Part shown: piece after piece, positions 29,050-38,913 of the stretch
Layout: each line of letters begins with the position of its first letter
Position numbering within the stretch: the first letter of the stretch is position 1
Position numbers and translations under genes: made by a program
Notes under the pieces: generated by a model
Databases searched by the model: none
The model's input: only the letters and a program-made list of their open reading frames with translations
What the model was told of the DNA's origin: nothing
From: Alteromonadaceae bacterium Bs31
GTDB taxonomy: Bacteria; Pseudomonadota; Gammaproteobacteria; Pseudomonadales; Cellvibrionaceae
Assembly: GCA_900177435.1 (NCBI GenBank)
Contig: FXAI01000008.1
Span: 196,126 to 260,125 of the forward strand
Length of the DNA: 64,000 bases
Reading direction: 5' to 3'

Positions 29050-29571
29050 TCAGGTCTTGCCCTTCCACTTGGCCCAAGGGTTGTTTGCAGAGGGCTGGGT
29101 ACTGGTGTTTCGCTCTGGGGGCTTGCCAGCTTGAGTTCGCCGCTCGGCATTGCCTCCTGAATTTTTACCTTTGCCAGAGCCAGGCCTGCCACCGCGCCCA
29201 AATTCGGTTGCCTTGCGCTCGCGTTTTTCCCGTAGCCGCGCTGCATCTTCCAGGCTTAATTCTGCTGGTTCTCCCGCTATCTGGTCTTCGGGAATAATGC
29301 GGTCACGGGGGGGCAGTTCAAATTGCTCTGCGCTTGCGCGAGGCAGGCTTTTAAACTGATACAAATAAAACGCTTCAACCTTTTCCCTGGCCCAGTTGGT
29401 TTTCTTCAGAAACTTAACGCTGGATTCGATACTGGCGTTGGTTTTAAAGCAATTAATATTCAGGTAGGCAAACAAAATCTCGTAGCCATAGTGGTCTACC
29501 AGTTCGGTCAATAGTGATTTAAGGCTTAAGCCGTGTAGTGGGTTGTGCTTGTAGTTGATCTCATCATTCAT
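29050..29571 (-). CDS. VF530/DUF2132-family DNA-binding protein with disordered tail
   Basis: 173 aa. The first about 75 residues match the VF530 fold: [13 protein letters not shown], then I-N-C-F, and [13 protein letters not shown]. The rest (about 95-173) is a low-complexity, basic, Gly/Asn/Arg-rich tail not present in the minimal family, suited to nucleic-acid contact. Confidence 0.85.
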   Translation of the reverse strand: MNDEINYKHNPLHGLSLKSLLTELVDHYGYEILFAYLNINCFKTNASIESSVKFLKKTNWAREKVEAFYLYQFKSLPRASAEQFELPPRDRIIPEDQIAGEPAELSLEDAARLREKRERKATEFGRGGRPGSGKGKNSGGNAERRTQAGKPPERNTSTQPSANNPWAKWKGKT

Positions 29572-29757
29572 TGCAGGGGGCCGATACTTCGTTAGGGCGG
29601 GGATTATACACTTTTGAGCTTGGAGTGCTGCTATTGCTGCACAGCTAGGCGCACAGGCCCGTGCTTGCAGAAGGGGGTTCTAAAGCCGGAGGGCCTGAGG
29701 CAGGGCTGTGCCGGGCTGAAGTGAAGCTAAGGCTGTCAGCCCCCAACGAGTAGCTAG

Positions 29758-30387
29758 CTACTTATTTTGCAGGGGAAGGTTGCGGATTTTTTCATTTCCG
29801 TTTAACAGTTCGTCCAAGGTCAGCTGGTAGCTGGGAACAAACGTTTTAAGAAAACTATCCACCTCTGGCATATTAAAGCCCTGCAGCCTGGCCGAGATAT
29901 CTTCCGCCGCTTTAGAAAACTCATTGTTACCAGCCTTTAGTTCGGCCTGGCATTTTAAATAGGCCGAAATGGTGTCTGCGCCCTTAATCAGTTTTTTAAC
30001 ATATTCTGGCACACAGGAAGAAACCAGTAAGGGTTCAAAGCTTTGTTGAAGTTCCTCCGGTAGCAAGCCAAGCAATTCTCTTTCTGCCTGAATCTCAACT
30101 TCTTTAAAAGCCTTCTGCATACCCTTGGAGTGATATTTTATGGGGGTGGGCATGTCGCCGGTAATAACCTCGGAAACATCGTGATAAAGCGCGGTGGTTG
30201 CAACAAGGTTAGCGTCGTAGTTTTCGCCAAATCGCGCGTTGCCAATAAGAGCCATAACGTGTGCAATGGTAGAAACCTCCCAGCTATGTTCCATAACGTT
30301 CTCGGGAATGGCATTGCGTTTTAGCCCCCACCGAATAACCCAGCGTATTTTACTGATGTAGGCAAAGAAGTGGCTCTTGGCATTCAT
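29758..30387 (-). CDS. yfbR: 5'-deoxynucleotidase YfbR
   Basis: 209 aa HD-domain phosphohydrolase. Metal ligands lie in E-H-S-W-E-V-S and the H-D pair in A-L-Y-H-D-V-S-E-V-I-T-G-D. A distal Asp is in I-K-G-A-D-T-I-S-A-Y. It matches YfbR in length and motifs. It removes phosphate from deoxynucleoside 5'-monophosphates in nucleotide salvage and dUMP supply. Confidence 0.93.
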   Translation of the reverse strand: MNAKSHFFAYISKIRWVIRWGLKRNAIPENVMEHSWEVSTIAHVMALIGNARFGENYDANLVATTALYHDVSEVITGDMPTPIKYHSKGMQKAFKEVEIQAERELLGLLPEELQQSFEPLLVSSCVPEYVKKLIKGADTISAYLKCQAELKAGNNEFSKAAEDISARLQGFNMPEVDSFLKTFVPSYQLTLDELLNGNEKIRNLPLQNK

Positions 30388-30420
30388 GGCAGGTTTTCCT
30401 TAATGGTTTTCTCGGGTGAG

Positions 30421-30756
30421 CTAGGGGTATTCTAAAACGTCTTTAATGTGCTGCAAATTGTTTTTAATCCAGCCCTTATAAACAGCGCCCCAGTCCTTGA
30501 GCTGATAGTAGCCATTTCGGGTACCGCCTATGAATTCCACCTCTATGCCCAGTTCCTGCAAGGCGCAAATGGTATCCTGGGCCGTTCGCCTTGGCATACC
30601 CGTTGTGTCGATAATGGCAGGGACGGGATTGATGCCCTTATCGATCAAGTAAGCGACATAGATGCGGCGATAAAAGCTCGTCTTTGTTTTGCTGGGTTTT
30701 GTGGCGTTCATACTCGGCTTGCTGTTTCGTGTAATTGCAATAGCTGCTTGCTCCAA
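30421..30756 (-). CDS. Winged helix-turn-helix protein
   Basis: Up to 111 aa; an internal Met at 30708 gives a shorter protein. The segment I-D-T-T-G-M-P-R-R-T-A-Q-D-T-I resembles a helix-turn-helix, followed by a beta wing (I-G-G-T-R-N-G-Y-Y). It lies between yfbR and the NYN gene on the same strand. It is probably a small DNA-binding regulator. Confidence 0.7.
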   Translation of the reverse strand: MEQAAIAITRNSKPSMNATKPSKTKTSFYRRIYVAYLIDKGINPVPAIIDTTGMPRRTAQDTICALQELGIEVEFIGGTRNGYYQLKDWGAVYKGWIKNNLQHIKDVLEYP

Positions 30757-30792
30757 ATCGGAGGAGTAAATTTCCTTACAGGCTCCCCTGGC

Positions 30793-31533
30793 CTATATTT
30801 TTTTTCGCGAGTCTTTTATATACATTGCCTTGCCGTCTTGCCTCATTTCAATATCAAAGAGTTCTGTGGCTCGAATTAAATCGCCAAGCTTTTTATAGCC
30901 GTAGTTTATTGCCGAAAAGGAACTGTTGTTAGAAATGTAATGGCCCACCTTGCTCATGTGTGCCCAATCATCATCCTCAGATGTTTGTTCAACAGCCGTT
31001 CGCAAAAGCTTTACTAAGGCGGTGTCGCCCCGTAATTTTTTTCTGTCATTCTTGGTCTGCTTGGCTGCTGGTGCTGGTTTTTCACTGCCTGCGTCTTCTA
31101 TTATCAGGTTTTCGGTAAAGATGAAGGGCGAGCAGGCGTCAACAAAGGGCTTGGGGGTCTTCTTCTCGCCAAAGCCGTATACCGGCATACCACTTTCAAG
31201 AATTCTAAGCACCAGAGGGGTAAAGTCGCTGTCGCTGGTCATCAGCGCAAAGGCATCAACACTGTCGCTGTACAGTAAATCCATAGCGTCAATAATCATT
31301 GCTGAGTCTGTTGCATTTTTGCCTTTGGTATAAGCAAATTGTTGCATAGGCCGTATAGCGTGAGGGTGCAGCCGTTCTATCCAGCCCGATAAGGAGGGGC
31401 TATTCCAATCCCCATGGGCGTGGCGAACATTCACCATTCCGTACTTGGCCAGCTCCTCCAGTACCCCTTCAATGGAATTGTGGCTCACGTTATCGCAATC
31501 GATAAGTAGTGCGATTCTTTGTTTTTTTTGCAT
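30793..31533 (-). CDS. NYN (PIN-like) ribonuclease with C-terminal OST-HTH/LOTUS domain
   Basis: 246 aa. The NYN domain (1-145) has the acidic catalytic set: L-L-I-D-C-D-N, D-S-A-M-I-I-D and M-T-S-D-S-D-F. The linker contains Pro/Ala and Lys. The C-terminal part (about 165-240) fits a LOTUS/OST-HTH RNA-binding domain. It resembles LabA/MARF1-type proteins. It is probably an RNA-processing or decay enzyme. Confidence 0.88.
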   Translation of the reverse strand: MQKKQRIALLIDCDNVSHNSIEGVLEELAKYGMVNVRHAHGDWNSPSLSGWIERLHPHAIRPMQQFAYTKGKNATDSAMIIDAMDLLYSDSVDAFALMTSDSDFTPLVLRILESGMPVYGFGEKKTPKPFVDACSPFIFTENLIIEDAGSEKPAPAAKQTKNDRKKLRGDTALVKLLRTAVEQTSEDDDWAHMSKVGHYISNNSSFSAINYGYKKLGDLIRATELFDIEMRQDGKAMYIKDSRKKI

Positions 31534-31599
31534 TAGCGAAACACCTCGCTTCAGTTATAGTGCTCAGGTTCAAGCATCATAAATCAAGCAGCATGCATT

Positions 31600-32643
31600 A
31601 TGCGAAAAATGATAAGTACTTACGAAGGCTTCGTTACATCCTTAGTCAATGGGGGCAGCATTGACTCATGCGAACAGATCCAATCCTTATGGAGTGGTTA
31701 TGGCGAAATTCTGCGCATTCACTTGCGCGGTGGTGATCATAGCTCGGTAATTTTAAAGCACATCCGCCTGCCACAAGCGGCGGAGCACCCGCGCGGCTGG
31801 AATAGCACGCTATCGCACCAGCGCAAGGTGAAATCCTATCAGGTGGAAACACATTGGTATCAGCACTATGCCAGCCTCTGTACCCAAGGCTGCCCTGTGC
31901 CGAAGTGCCTGGGTGTAAGCGCAAGTTTCAACGAGAGTAACAAAGATAGTATTAAAGAGAGTAACAGCGAAACCTTTATGCTGCTAACAGACTTATCTGC
32001 AGCCGGTTTTTCTCAAGTTAAAACCAGCATACCCCTGCAGGAAGTGCGTGCCTGCCTGAGCTGGCTGGCACATTTTCATGCCACCTTCTTACAACACTCC
32101 AGCGAGGGCTTGTGGGACTGTGGCACCTACTGGCATCTGGACACCCGCCCGGACGAACTGGCAGCCCTGGATGATCAGCGCCTAAAACAAGCCGCCCCAT
32201 GGATTGATCAGGCCTTAAAACAAAGTCACTACCAGACATTGGTGCACGGCGATGCCAAACTGGCAAATTTCTGTTTTGCACCCGCAAACAGCACAGTTAG
32301 CGCAAGCCCTGTCGCCGCTGTAGATTTCCAGTACGTTGGTGCTGGTTGCGGCATGAAAGATGTGGCCTACTTTATGGGCAGCTGCCTGAGTGACGCCGAA
32401 TGTGAACAACTGGAAGTACCGCTGCTGGAGTATTATTTTCAGGTATTGAGAAGCGCTGTCAATAAATTGCACCCGCAGGTGGATGCAGCACACCTCGAGC
32501 ACGAGTGGCGCTCGCTGTTTGATGTGGCCTGGGCAGACTTCCATCGTTTCCTCAAAGGTTGGAGCCCCGGTCACTGGAAGATAAACAGCTACAGCGAACA
32601 ATTAACCCAGCGTGTTATCCAACGCCTGGGCTCAGCCCTATAA
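31600..32643 (+). CDS. Aminoglycoside-phosphotransferase/ecdysteroid-kinase-like small-molecule kinase
   Basis: 347 aa. It has the kinase-like fold of the APH/choline kinase superfamily: V-I-L-K-H-I carries the ATP-binding Lys, the catalytic loop is [11 protein letters not shown], and [13 protein letters not shown] holds the metal Asp. It resembles the DUF1679/EcKinase branch. The substrate is unknown. It is followed 32 nt later by the inositol-phosphatase-like gene, suggesting a kinase/phosphatase pair on related compounds. Confidence 0.8.
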   Translation: MRKMISTYEGFVTSLVNGGSIDSCEQIQSLWSGYGEILRIHLRGGDHSSVILKHIRLPQAAEHPRGWNSTLSHQRKVKSYQVETHWYQHYASLCTQGCPVPKCLGVSASFNESNKDSIKESNSETFMLLTDLSAAGFSQVKTSIPLQEVRACLSWLAHFHATFLQHSSEGLWDCGTYWHLDTRPDELAALDDQRLKQAAPWIDQALKQSHYQTLVHGDAKLANFCFAPANSTVSASPVAAVDFQYVGAGCGMKDVAYFMGSCLSDAECEQLEVPLLEYYFQVLRSAVNKLHPQVDAAHLEHEWRSLFDVAWADFHRFLKGWSPGHWKINSYSEQLTQRVIQRLGSAL

Positions 32644-32675
32644 CGGCAGCAGCGAAAACCAAAGGAAATCAAGCT

Positions 32676-33575
32676 ATGCCTCTTAATAGCAGGGAACTGG
32701 AACAGCTTTGTGATTTGGCCCGGCAGGCAGCACTGGCAGCAGGCCGCCATATCGCCAGTGTAGACCGCAATACTTTAGCGGTGGAGCATAAGGCCGCAGG
32801 TTGCAGCCTGGCCTCGCAAGTGGTCACCGAAGTTGACCGCCACTGTGACCACCTGATTAAAAATTACCTGCAAGAAAGCTGCACTAAATACAATTTGGCT
32901 CTGCTTTCGGAAGAAAGTGCCGAGCAGCAGGACCAGCAAGTGCAAAACCGCTTTAGCCAGGAGTATTTTTGGTGTGTTGATCCTTTAGATGGCACCCTGC
33001 CTTTTACCCAGGGCAAGGCCGGCTATGCGGTTTCTATTGCTCTGGTATCACAAACGGGTACGCCTTTGCTTGGCGTGGTTTACGATCCGGTACACGAACA
33101 AGTTATTTCCGCCGTAAAAGGCGCGGGCGCTTTAATAAATGGTAAGCCCATCCAGATAACAGAGCGCTTTGGCGGTAGCGGCTCTACTCTGGCAGTGTAT
33201 GCAGACAACAGTTTTAAATTGGATGAACGTTATGCTGCAACCCAGAATTCTCTACGAAACATTGCCGCCGATTTCGCAGCCGATGGATACAGCGAAATTT
33301 ACGGTAACGGTTCCGTAAAGAACGCCTGCGCTCTGTTAACTGCGCCCTTGGCCTGCTATTTTAAATTCCCCAAAGCCACCGCCGGGGGCGGCAGTGTCTG
33401 GGATTTCAGTGCCAGTGCTTGCATTGTTAAAGAAGCCGGCGGCTGGGTAAGTAATTTTGCGGGAGCAGCGCTGGACTTAAACCGCAAGGGCTCGACATTT
33501 ATGAATCATCAAGGGGTTATCTATGCATCGGATAAGCGCCTTGCCCAGGCCATTATGGGCTTGAAAGTATCCTGA
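32676..33575 (+). CDS. Inositol monophosphatase/CysQ-family phosphatase
   Basis: 299 aa from the ATG at 32676, just after an AAAGGAAA site; upstream in-frame codons overlap the kinase gene and are not used. The metal motif is V-D-P-L-D-G-T, with an upstream Glu-Glu in L-S-E-E-S-A. The second motif is G-G-S-V-W-D-F-S-A, with A-G-G following. It is a Mg-dependent, Li-sensitive type of sugar- or nucleotide-phosphate phosphatase. Confidence 0.85.
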   Translation: MPLNSRELEQLCDLARQAALAAGRHIASVDRNTLAVEHKAAGCSLASQVVTEVDRHCDHLIKNYLQESCTKYNLALLSEESAEQQDQQVQNRFSQEYFWCVDPLDGTLPFTQGKAGYAVSIALVSQTGTPLLGVVYDPVHEQVISAVKGAGALINGKPIQITERFGGSGSTLAVYADNSFKLDERYAATQNSLRNIAADFAADGYSEIYGNGSVKNACALLTAPLACYFKFPKATAGGGSVWDFSASACIVKEAGGWVSNFAGAALDLNRKGSTFMNHQGVIYASDKRLAQAIMGLKVS

Positions 33576-33775
33576 GCTTTTGTTGTCTGATTTTTGGTGT
33601 TTGCCTGGACTACTGCGGTGGTACTGAACTCTCGCCTCTTACTATATCGCAAGGGGCCATGCCTTAGCGCTTAGCCCTTAGCACTTAGCCCCTAGCCCTA
33701 TGGCTGAGACCTTGCGGCTTCTGTAAACTGTGGGGCTGAGTACAAAAGTCTGTTTGAAATAATTGAGAAGATACC

Positions 33776-34186
33776 GTGAAAAACGAAATTGCTGAAATCC
33801 TTCGCGAGCGTTCACTAAAGCCAGCGATACCGCCTGAACAACCCACCATGGATGATATTGTAGATGTTCAGGAAGCCATGCTTATATCTGTGCCCGGAGA
33901 ACTGCGCGATTTTTTGCTGAATTCCAGCTATGAGATTTATGGCCACCTGGAGCCCGTTACCATTGCCGATAGCAACTGCCATACCTATTTACCTGAAGTG
34001 GCAGCAGAAGCCTGGGCGCGTGGTATGCCGCGAGAGTTCATTCCACTATGTCAGGACCGTTCCAATATTTATTGCGTATCCGAAAGCGGCGCAGTTTATA
34101 TCTGGAATGAAACGCTTGGTGAAGAACCTGAAGAAGTCGCTGGCGATGTGTGGGAGTGGGTGCGTGACATCTGGTTGGAATGCTAA
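33776..34186 (+). CDS. SMI1/KNR4 (SUKH)-family protein
   Basis: 136 aa, GTG start. The N-terminal helix pair with V-P-G-E-L-R-D-F-L, and the later strand Y-I-W-N-E-T, match the SUKH/SMI1-KNR4 fold. In bacteria these are often immunity proteins against nuclease toxins, but many are orphan housekeeping genes. No toxin lies nearby, so no immunity role is claimed. Confidence 0.75.
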   Translation: MKNEIAEILRERSLKPAIPPEQPTMDDIVDVQEAMLISVPGELRDFLLNSSYEIYGHLEPVTIADSNCHTYLPEVAAEAWARGMPREFIPLCQDRSNIYCVSESGAVYIWNETLGEEPEEVAGDVWEWVRDIWLEC

Positions 34187-34291
34187 AAAAATATTAAGCC
34201 CACTACAGGGCCGATTCTCCCTGCATTCCTTAGGCCTTGGATATTAACTCACTTGAATTATCGCATCCCTGATAATTATGTATTCACTGCT

Positions 34292-34381
34292 ATGACAATT
34301 ACTTCAATGACAATTACTTCAATGACAATTACTTCAATGACAATTACTTCAATGACAATTACTTCAATGACAATTACTTCA
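34292..34381. repeat. Tandem repeat, 6 x 15 bp
   Basis: Six exact copies of ATGACAATTACTTCA stand between the SMI1/KNR4 and DUF349 genes. The 15-bp unit would read in frame as a pentapeptide repeat, but no longer frame uses it. Exact identity points to recent slippage expansion. Confidence 0.97.
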
Positions 34382-34432
34382 ATGAGAGAGGGCTTTTATC
34401 CGCTTTTATGCCGTTGACAAAAGCCCGTTACC

Positions 34433-37252
34433 TCAACCTTGTGTAAAACGCTGCAACAGTTTTTCATAGGCTTGTTCGTCAAGCCCCGGTACCGCCAGCC
34501 ACTCTAAAACCAGTTCCTCTCTTGCTTCTTTAGCGTTAGCCTTATTATTGCCAAAGCCCTGCTGCAGTTGTGCAACCTGGTACTCCATGCGCAAGGCTTT
34601 GTCTTCCGCTGGGCTTTCCTTCCCCTGGCTGATTTCGTTTCTGATGCACAGCAGTCGCAAGGTCTTTTCACTTTCGCTCGCCTCAATGTTCTGGTTTTCG
34701 GCATTATTCAAGCGCTGCTCAATAAGCCGCTGCGTACCAGCCGGCCAACTTGGGGTTTCTTCTATGTTAGCCTTCAGCTCATCCAAGGCCTCTTGTGTGG
34801 TGCTTTGGCAGAGTACAGCCTCTTCGTAAGCTCTAAGCTCGTTGGCAACCTGGTATACATTGCTCCAGGAATTTTCTAGCTGGGATTGACGTACGGTTTT
34901 AGTTTTTGCTTCGATGAGGTCAATTTTTTTATTGAGCTCACTCTGCATTCTGTGTTTCTCTTTGTCTGGAAGCTCGCCAACATCAAGGAACTCTTGTCGC
35001 ACCTCGGCAACACTTTTTTTCGCCTCTAAAAATTCCTGGCCGCTTTGTGCGAGAATGCTGTCCAGTTTTTGTAACAAGTTGTTAGCTTTTTCCCGCTCGT
35101 TATTAAACTTTTCTTGCACTGCATTGTTTTCTTGTTGTCGGCGCTCAAAAATCTCATCGCAAGCGGCACGGAATTGTTGCCACAATTTCTGGTCTTCAGT
35201 TCGTCCGCGAGCGCCCGAGCCTCCCAGAGCTTTCCAGCTAGATTGGAGCCTTTTCGCTTCTTCAACGTTATTTGTGGTGTCAGCACCTTCGAGCAAGGCC
35301 TCAGCCTGTTTTATTAAACTGACTTTGCCCTCATGATTTATAGCGCGGGCCTCATCCAGTTTGCTCAGAATGTTACCCATTATCTCATCAAACTTTTTTT
35401 GCAGCCCTTTAATATCTTTTCTGGGTACGGGCCAAAAACCTTTCCAGCTAACAACAGCCGTGTTTATAATTTGGTCTACGTCCTTCCAAACAAGGCTTTC
35501 CCAGGAGTAGGACTCATAGTAGCCTTGTAATTGTGAAATAAGCTCTTCGCGTTTTAGCGCATTCTGCTCGCGCTCTTTGGCCTGTGTATCAAAGTACCCC
35601 CGGCAAGGTTCAAAGGCTTTATCCGCTGCGCTTTGAAATCTTTGCCACAGTTCTTCGTCCTGGCTCTTGCCGCCTTTACTCAGTTCCCTCCACTCTTCTT
35701 GCAAGGCTTTGATTCTGTCAGACAAATCGTTGGGATGAATATCGCTGCCCGCCAGTGCTTCCATTTTTTCCACTAGAGCTTGTTTTTTTGGCTGAACAGC
35801 AAATTCGTACCAGTCTCCGAGCTTTATCATGGCTTCGTCTAAATCTTCCAGAAGACGCACAAGCCCTGCAGGCAAATGAGTATGTAACTCGCGTTTCTCA
35901 CTCAGCTCCCGATAAATTCCCCTGGCCTGACGCAAGCGACCATTGTCTATTGCCCAGTTCGCTTTACGCTGCAGTTCTCTTATATTTTTTTCCAGCTTGC
36001 GCTCTTCTTCTACCTTTTCTTTCTTCGCTTGCGACCAGCCCTTAACAGCTTTTACAGCGGCGGCCACTGTGGCCGGTAGTTCCCCATTAAAATGTGTTTT
36101 GTGGCGAAGTAGTTTATTAATTTTACCGGAAATTTCCTTACCTTCCTGCTCATCCGCTTCTGCCAGTAATTCCAGTAACTGGGGCAGTGAACCGAGGGCC
36201 ACAATATCCAGCATCAGCTTGTCTGCAGCCGTCTCAAGGGCAAAGCACGCATTGCATTGCTGAGTTAAGCTGGGTTGAGCCTGCTGTAATTGTTTCACCT
36301 GCGCGGCATAATCGGCTAATTGCCCTTTAAGCGCTTCGCTATCCACGCGCTCTGCGCTATAAATTTCCGCTAGCAGTGTAGTGAGCTTATGTTGCACAGC
36401 CGCTATGGCCTCTCGCGCCTGGGCATTGGCTGCCTGCTGCGCTTGTTCGGCCTGTTTTTGTTGTTTTTCTAAATCAAGCAATTGCTGGCAGCTATCGATA
36501 GCCGCTCTAAAACGCTGCTTCGACTCGCCTTGTTCTTCGTCACTTAAGGCATCCCACTTACCTTTAAGCTCCTCAAAACGCTGCACAAAGTAGTCATCAA
36601 GCTTTCTTTTTCGCAGGGTTTCCATGCTGGCACACAGGGACTGGGCTATTTGCTGCTGTTCCGCCAAGGCAGCCTCGGCCTTTTTAAAGGTTTCCAGTTT
36701 AGCCTTAATGATTTGCGTTACGCTTTTATCTTTATTTTTTGCAGAATTCAGCAATTGCTCCAAACCGGCGCGACTATGAATGTTCTCGGCGGCGTGCTGA
36801 CGAATCCCGCTTGTCATACCATTGAGGGAAATATCCAGCAGAACCTGCTCATCGGAAATATTTGCGAATGTTTTATCAATGGCTTTACTGGAGCAGGAGA
36901 CTAAATTGATTAGCTCAAGGGGTTTGTCCGCGAGGCTCGATATCAGCCCGTCTATAAGGCTCGGATCGTTTTCCAGTACTACACCCACCTGACGGCGAGC
37001 AAGCAGTTTTATTTTCGCGGAAGCGTCACCCATGGCCAAATTGAGCAGTTCCTCGCCCATGGACATGTTGGTCACTGCTTCTTCTCTCACCTTAGCGTCG
37101 CTGGAGGAGACGATTAGCGCATAGAGCTCCGCGCCGTCCTTTCCGCCCAGGGCGGCGATGGTGGTTTCTGGGCTGGGGTCACGTTTTGTTGTTCTAAGCA
37201 GGCGGTTTAGCAATGACATAGTGGCGATTTCATGAGGAATTTTCGCCTGCAT
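34433..37252 (-). CDS. DUF349 repeat protein
   Basis: 939 aa; an internal Met at 37219 (M-S-L-L-N-R-L) is probably the true start, giving 928 aa. Repeated DUF349 units are visible. Each ends in a Trp-rich helix pair such as L-W-Q-R-F-Q-S-A-A-D or L-W-Q-Q-F-R-A-A-C-D, set in long Lys/Glu/Gln coiled-coil helices. The N-terminal about 180 residues form a HEAT-like helical part. It is a soluble, cytoplasmic protein. The function of the family is unknown. Confidence 0.88.
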   Translation of the reverse strand: MQAKIPHEIATMSLLNRLLRTTKRDPSPETTIAALGGKDGAELYALIVSSSDAKVREEAVTNMSMGEELLNLAMGDASAKIKLLARRQVGVVLENDPSLIDGLISSLADKPLELINLVSCSSKAIDKTFANISDEQVLLDISLNGMTSGIRQHAAENIHSRAGLEQLLNSAKNKDKSVTQIIKAKLETFKKAEAALAEQQQIAQSLCASMETLRKRKLDDYFVQRFEELKGKWDALSDEEQGESKQRFRAAIDSCQQLLDLEKQQKQAEQAQQAANAQAREAIAAVQHKLTTLLAEIYSAERVDSEALKGQLADYAAQVKQLQQAQPSLTQQCNACFALETAADKLMLDIVALGSLPQLLELLAEADEQEGKEISGKINKLLRHKTHFNGELPATVAAAVKAVKGWSQAKKEKVEEERKLEKNIRELQRKANWAIDNGRLRQARGIYRELSEKRELHTHLPAGLVRLLEDLDEAMIKLGDWYEFAVQPKKQALVEKMEALAGSDIHPNDLSDRIKALQEEWRELSKGGKSQDEELWQRFQSAADKAFEPCRGYFDTQAKEREQNALKREELISQLQGYYESYSWESLVWKDVDQIINTAVVSWKGFWPVPRKDIKGLQKKFDEIMGNILSKLDEARAINHEGKVSLIKQAEALLEGADTTNNVEEAKRLQSSWKALGGSGARGRTEDQKLWQQFRAACDEIFERRQQENNAVQEKFNNEREKANNLLQKLDSILAQSGQEFLEAKKSVAEVRQEFLDVGELPDKEKHRMQSELNKKIDLIEAKTKTVRQSQLENSWSNVYQVANELRAYEEAVLCQSTTQEALDELKANIEETPSWPAGTQRLIEQRLNNAENQNIEASESEKTLRLLCIRNEISQGKESPAEDKALRMEYQVAQLQQGFGNNKANAKEAREELVLEWLAVPGLDEQAYEKLLQRFTQG

Positions 37253-37589
37253 GATACCAAAAGCACTGCTGTATGTTGAACGGAATTTGCACGCTTAAAG
37301 CTTCCCGGTACTGCACTGTGAGCTGCATCGCGCCATAGGCTGCTGCAGCGGGCTTTGTGAGCTCTTGGCCGGTGCGAGCCGCAGTTACAAGGAGGCATCG
37401 GATAAAACTGCGGGTTCTATGGGCGGTAAGCCCCGTTGGCCGTATAAACAGGGGTTTATTTAAGGCGTTAATACCGCGAGGAGGGCTGGCTTACAGGGGC
37501 AAAGGAGGCTTCAGGCCGCATAGCGCAAAAGGGGCTCTGCGGGGAAAAAGCCCTGCGGTAAAACACGGCAAAAAGGGCAGCCAAACAAT

Positions 37590-37623
37590 AAATCCCCTGG
37601 TGAAACCTGCCAACAGGGGATTT
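37590..37623 (-). terminator. Rho-independent-type terminator
   Basis: A perfect 10-bp stem (AAATCCCCTG / CAGGGGATTT) with a 14-nt loop lies 40 bp downstream of the secreted-protein gene that ends at 37663. On the minus strand it is followed by a T-rich stretch (ATTGTTT). Confidence 0.65.
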
Positions 37624-37662
37624 GCCTCTTTGGCTTAGCGGCTAATGGCTAACGAGCGGCTG

Positions 37663-38913
37663 CTAAGGGTAGTGCACCACACATTGCGCTGGCTTCTCTA
37701 ACTCTCCGGGAAATTCGCAGGCCTTCACACAGCTTTTGCTGATGTTAGACGTCATTTCTCCGGTAATGGGGTCTACAAGCGCTGCGCCACCAACAGCTGT
37801 AAGCTCTATTTGCGGGTATACGCACCCATAGGGGGTTTCACAAGCGCCATTATTGTTCTCATAGCCTTCTTCACAGACAAGCTTGCTTTTACTGGGCAGA
37901 TAAAACTGATGGACAACAAATTCCAGCCCTTTGCCAGAAAAACCGTCGTAACTCTTGAAACGGCCGGAAGCATTTAGCACTTCACCGTTTGCGAGTAGTT
38001 GATTTGCCAATTCGACCTTGTCTTTGTCGGCACCAGAGCTCTCAAAATTGACGCGAGACAGGGATTTTTCACTGTTTTTATTCAGCATGGCAGCGTCATA
38101 GCTAAAACAGGGTGTTGTAATGCAAACAATGCCATTATTTTCAATGCCAAAAAAACGTCCTTTAGCGGTCACTTCCGTTGCGGATTCAAACACAGCTTTG
38201 GCTTTAAGGCTGCCAAGTTTGCCGAAACCTTCGAACGCCTCCTCCACCAGAAAACCTTTCACTAACAGCGGGCTTTTATTGCTAATGTCGCTAGCGGAAT
38301 ACAATTGATAAAAGGGCTCAATGGTCGCAACGTAGCATTCTTTTTGCCTTGTGCCGTCTGCGCACTGAGTCCGCTTTTTATTAACGGCTTTTACAAAGTA
38401 GCCGCCACACAGTGGAGAGACACATTTACGGTAGTCTGGCCTTGCGGTGTAAGTTGTTAACTTGAGCTCAGGGCTCTGGCTTACGCTAGCGTTAAACGTG
38501 TATTCGATTAAAGGGCCATCAAAAGCCCTGGAGTCTATAACGCCTTTTACAGATAAAACCCCGGCGTTAAATGTAAATGTCGCTTCTCTTCGCGTGCCGC
38601 CACTTGATTCATTTGGGTCTGAGGGTAATTGAAAATGTATATCAGGCGCGGTAACAACATTGGAGGAAGTAAAAAAGAGCTGTGATGCGCCGCCAGGTAA
38701 AAAACCAACAAAATACCCAGACAGCTTAGCCTGCAGTGTCTCGCATTCGTTGTTAATGCATCGGGCCGGCGTAACCAGAACCTCTCCCGTTTCTATTTTA
38801 AAGTCATAACTATCTCGACTTTGGGCATGGCTGGTGGACGTTAAGGCAATAGTGAATAAAGTAAACAAGGTAAATAAAGTAAATCGGTACCGCGAAAATC
38901 GAAGAATATTCAT
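37663..38913 (-). CDS. Secreted protein of unknown function, Cys-rich
   Basis: 416 aa from the ATG at 38913; 12 nt further up is an alternative Met. The signal peptide has cleavage near S-H-A-Q. Its hydrophobic core carries a repeated L-F-T, encoded by 9-bp tandem units. The mature part is beta-rich with paired cysteines (C-V-S-P-L-C-G-G-Y, C-E-E-G-Y, C-E-T-P-Y-G-C), indicating an exported, disulfide-bonded protein. I recall similar DUF6748-type proteins but cannot confirm this. No function is inferred. Confidence 0.75.
   Translation of the reverse strand: MNILRFSRYRFTLFTLFTLFTIALTSTSHAQSRDSYDFKIETGEVLVTPARCINNECETLQAKLSGYFVGFLPGGASQLFFTSSNVVTAPDIHFQLPSDPNESSGGTRREATFTFNAGVLSVKGVIDSRAFDGPLIEYTFNASVSQSPELKLTTYTARPDYRKCVSPLCGGYFVKAVNKKRTQCADGTRQKECYVATIEPFYQLYSASDISNKSPLLVKGFLVEEAFEGFGKLGSLKAKAVFESATEVTAKGRFFGIENNGIVCITTPCFSYDAAMLNKNSEKSLSRVNFESSGADKDKVELANQLLANGEVLNASGRFKSYDGFSGKGLEFVVHQFYLPSKSKLVCEEGYENNNGACETPYGCVYPQIELTAVGGAALVDPITGEMTSNISKSCVKACEFPGELEKPAQCVVHYP

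Noticed and set aside
33776..34186. SMI1/KNR4 protein as an immunity protein of a polymorphic toxin
   Set aside because: No toxin, RHS or secretion genes lie nearby, so the family name alone does not support it.
34548..36904. Several plus-strand Cys/Ser-rich frames
   Set aside because: They are shadows of the DUF349 gene, whose coiled-coil codons give such frames on the other strand.
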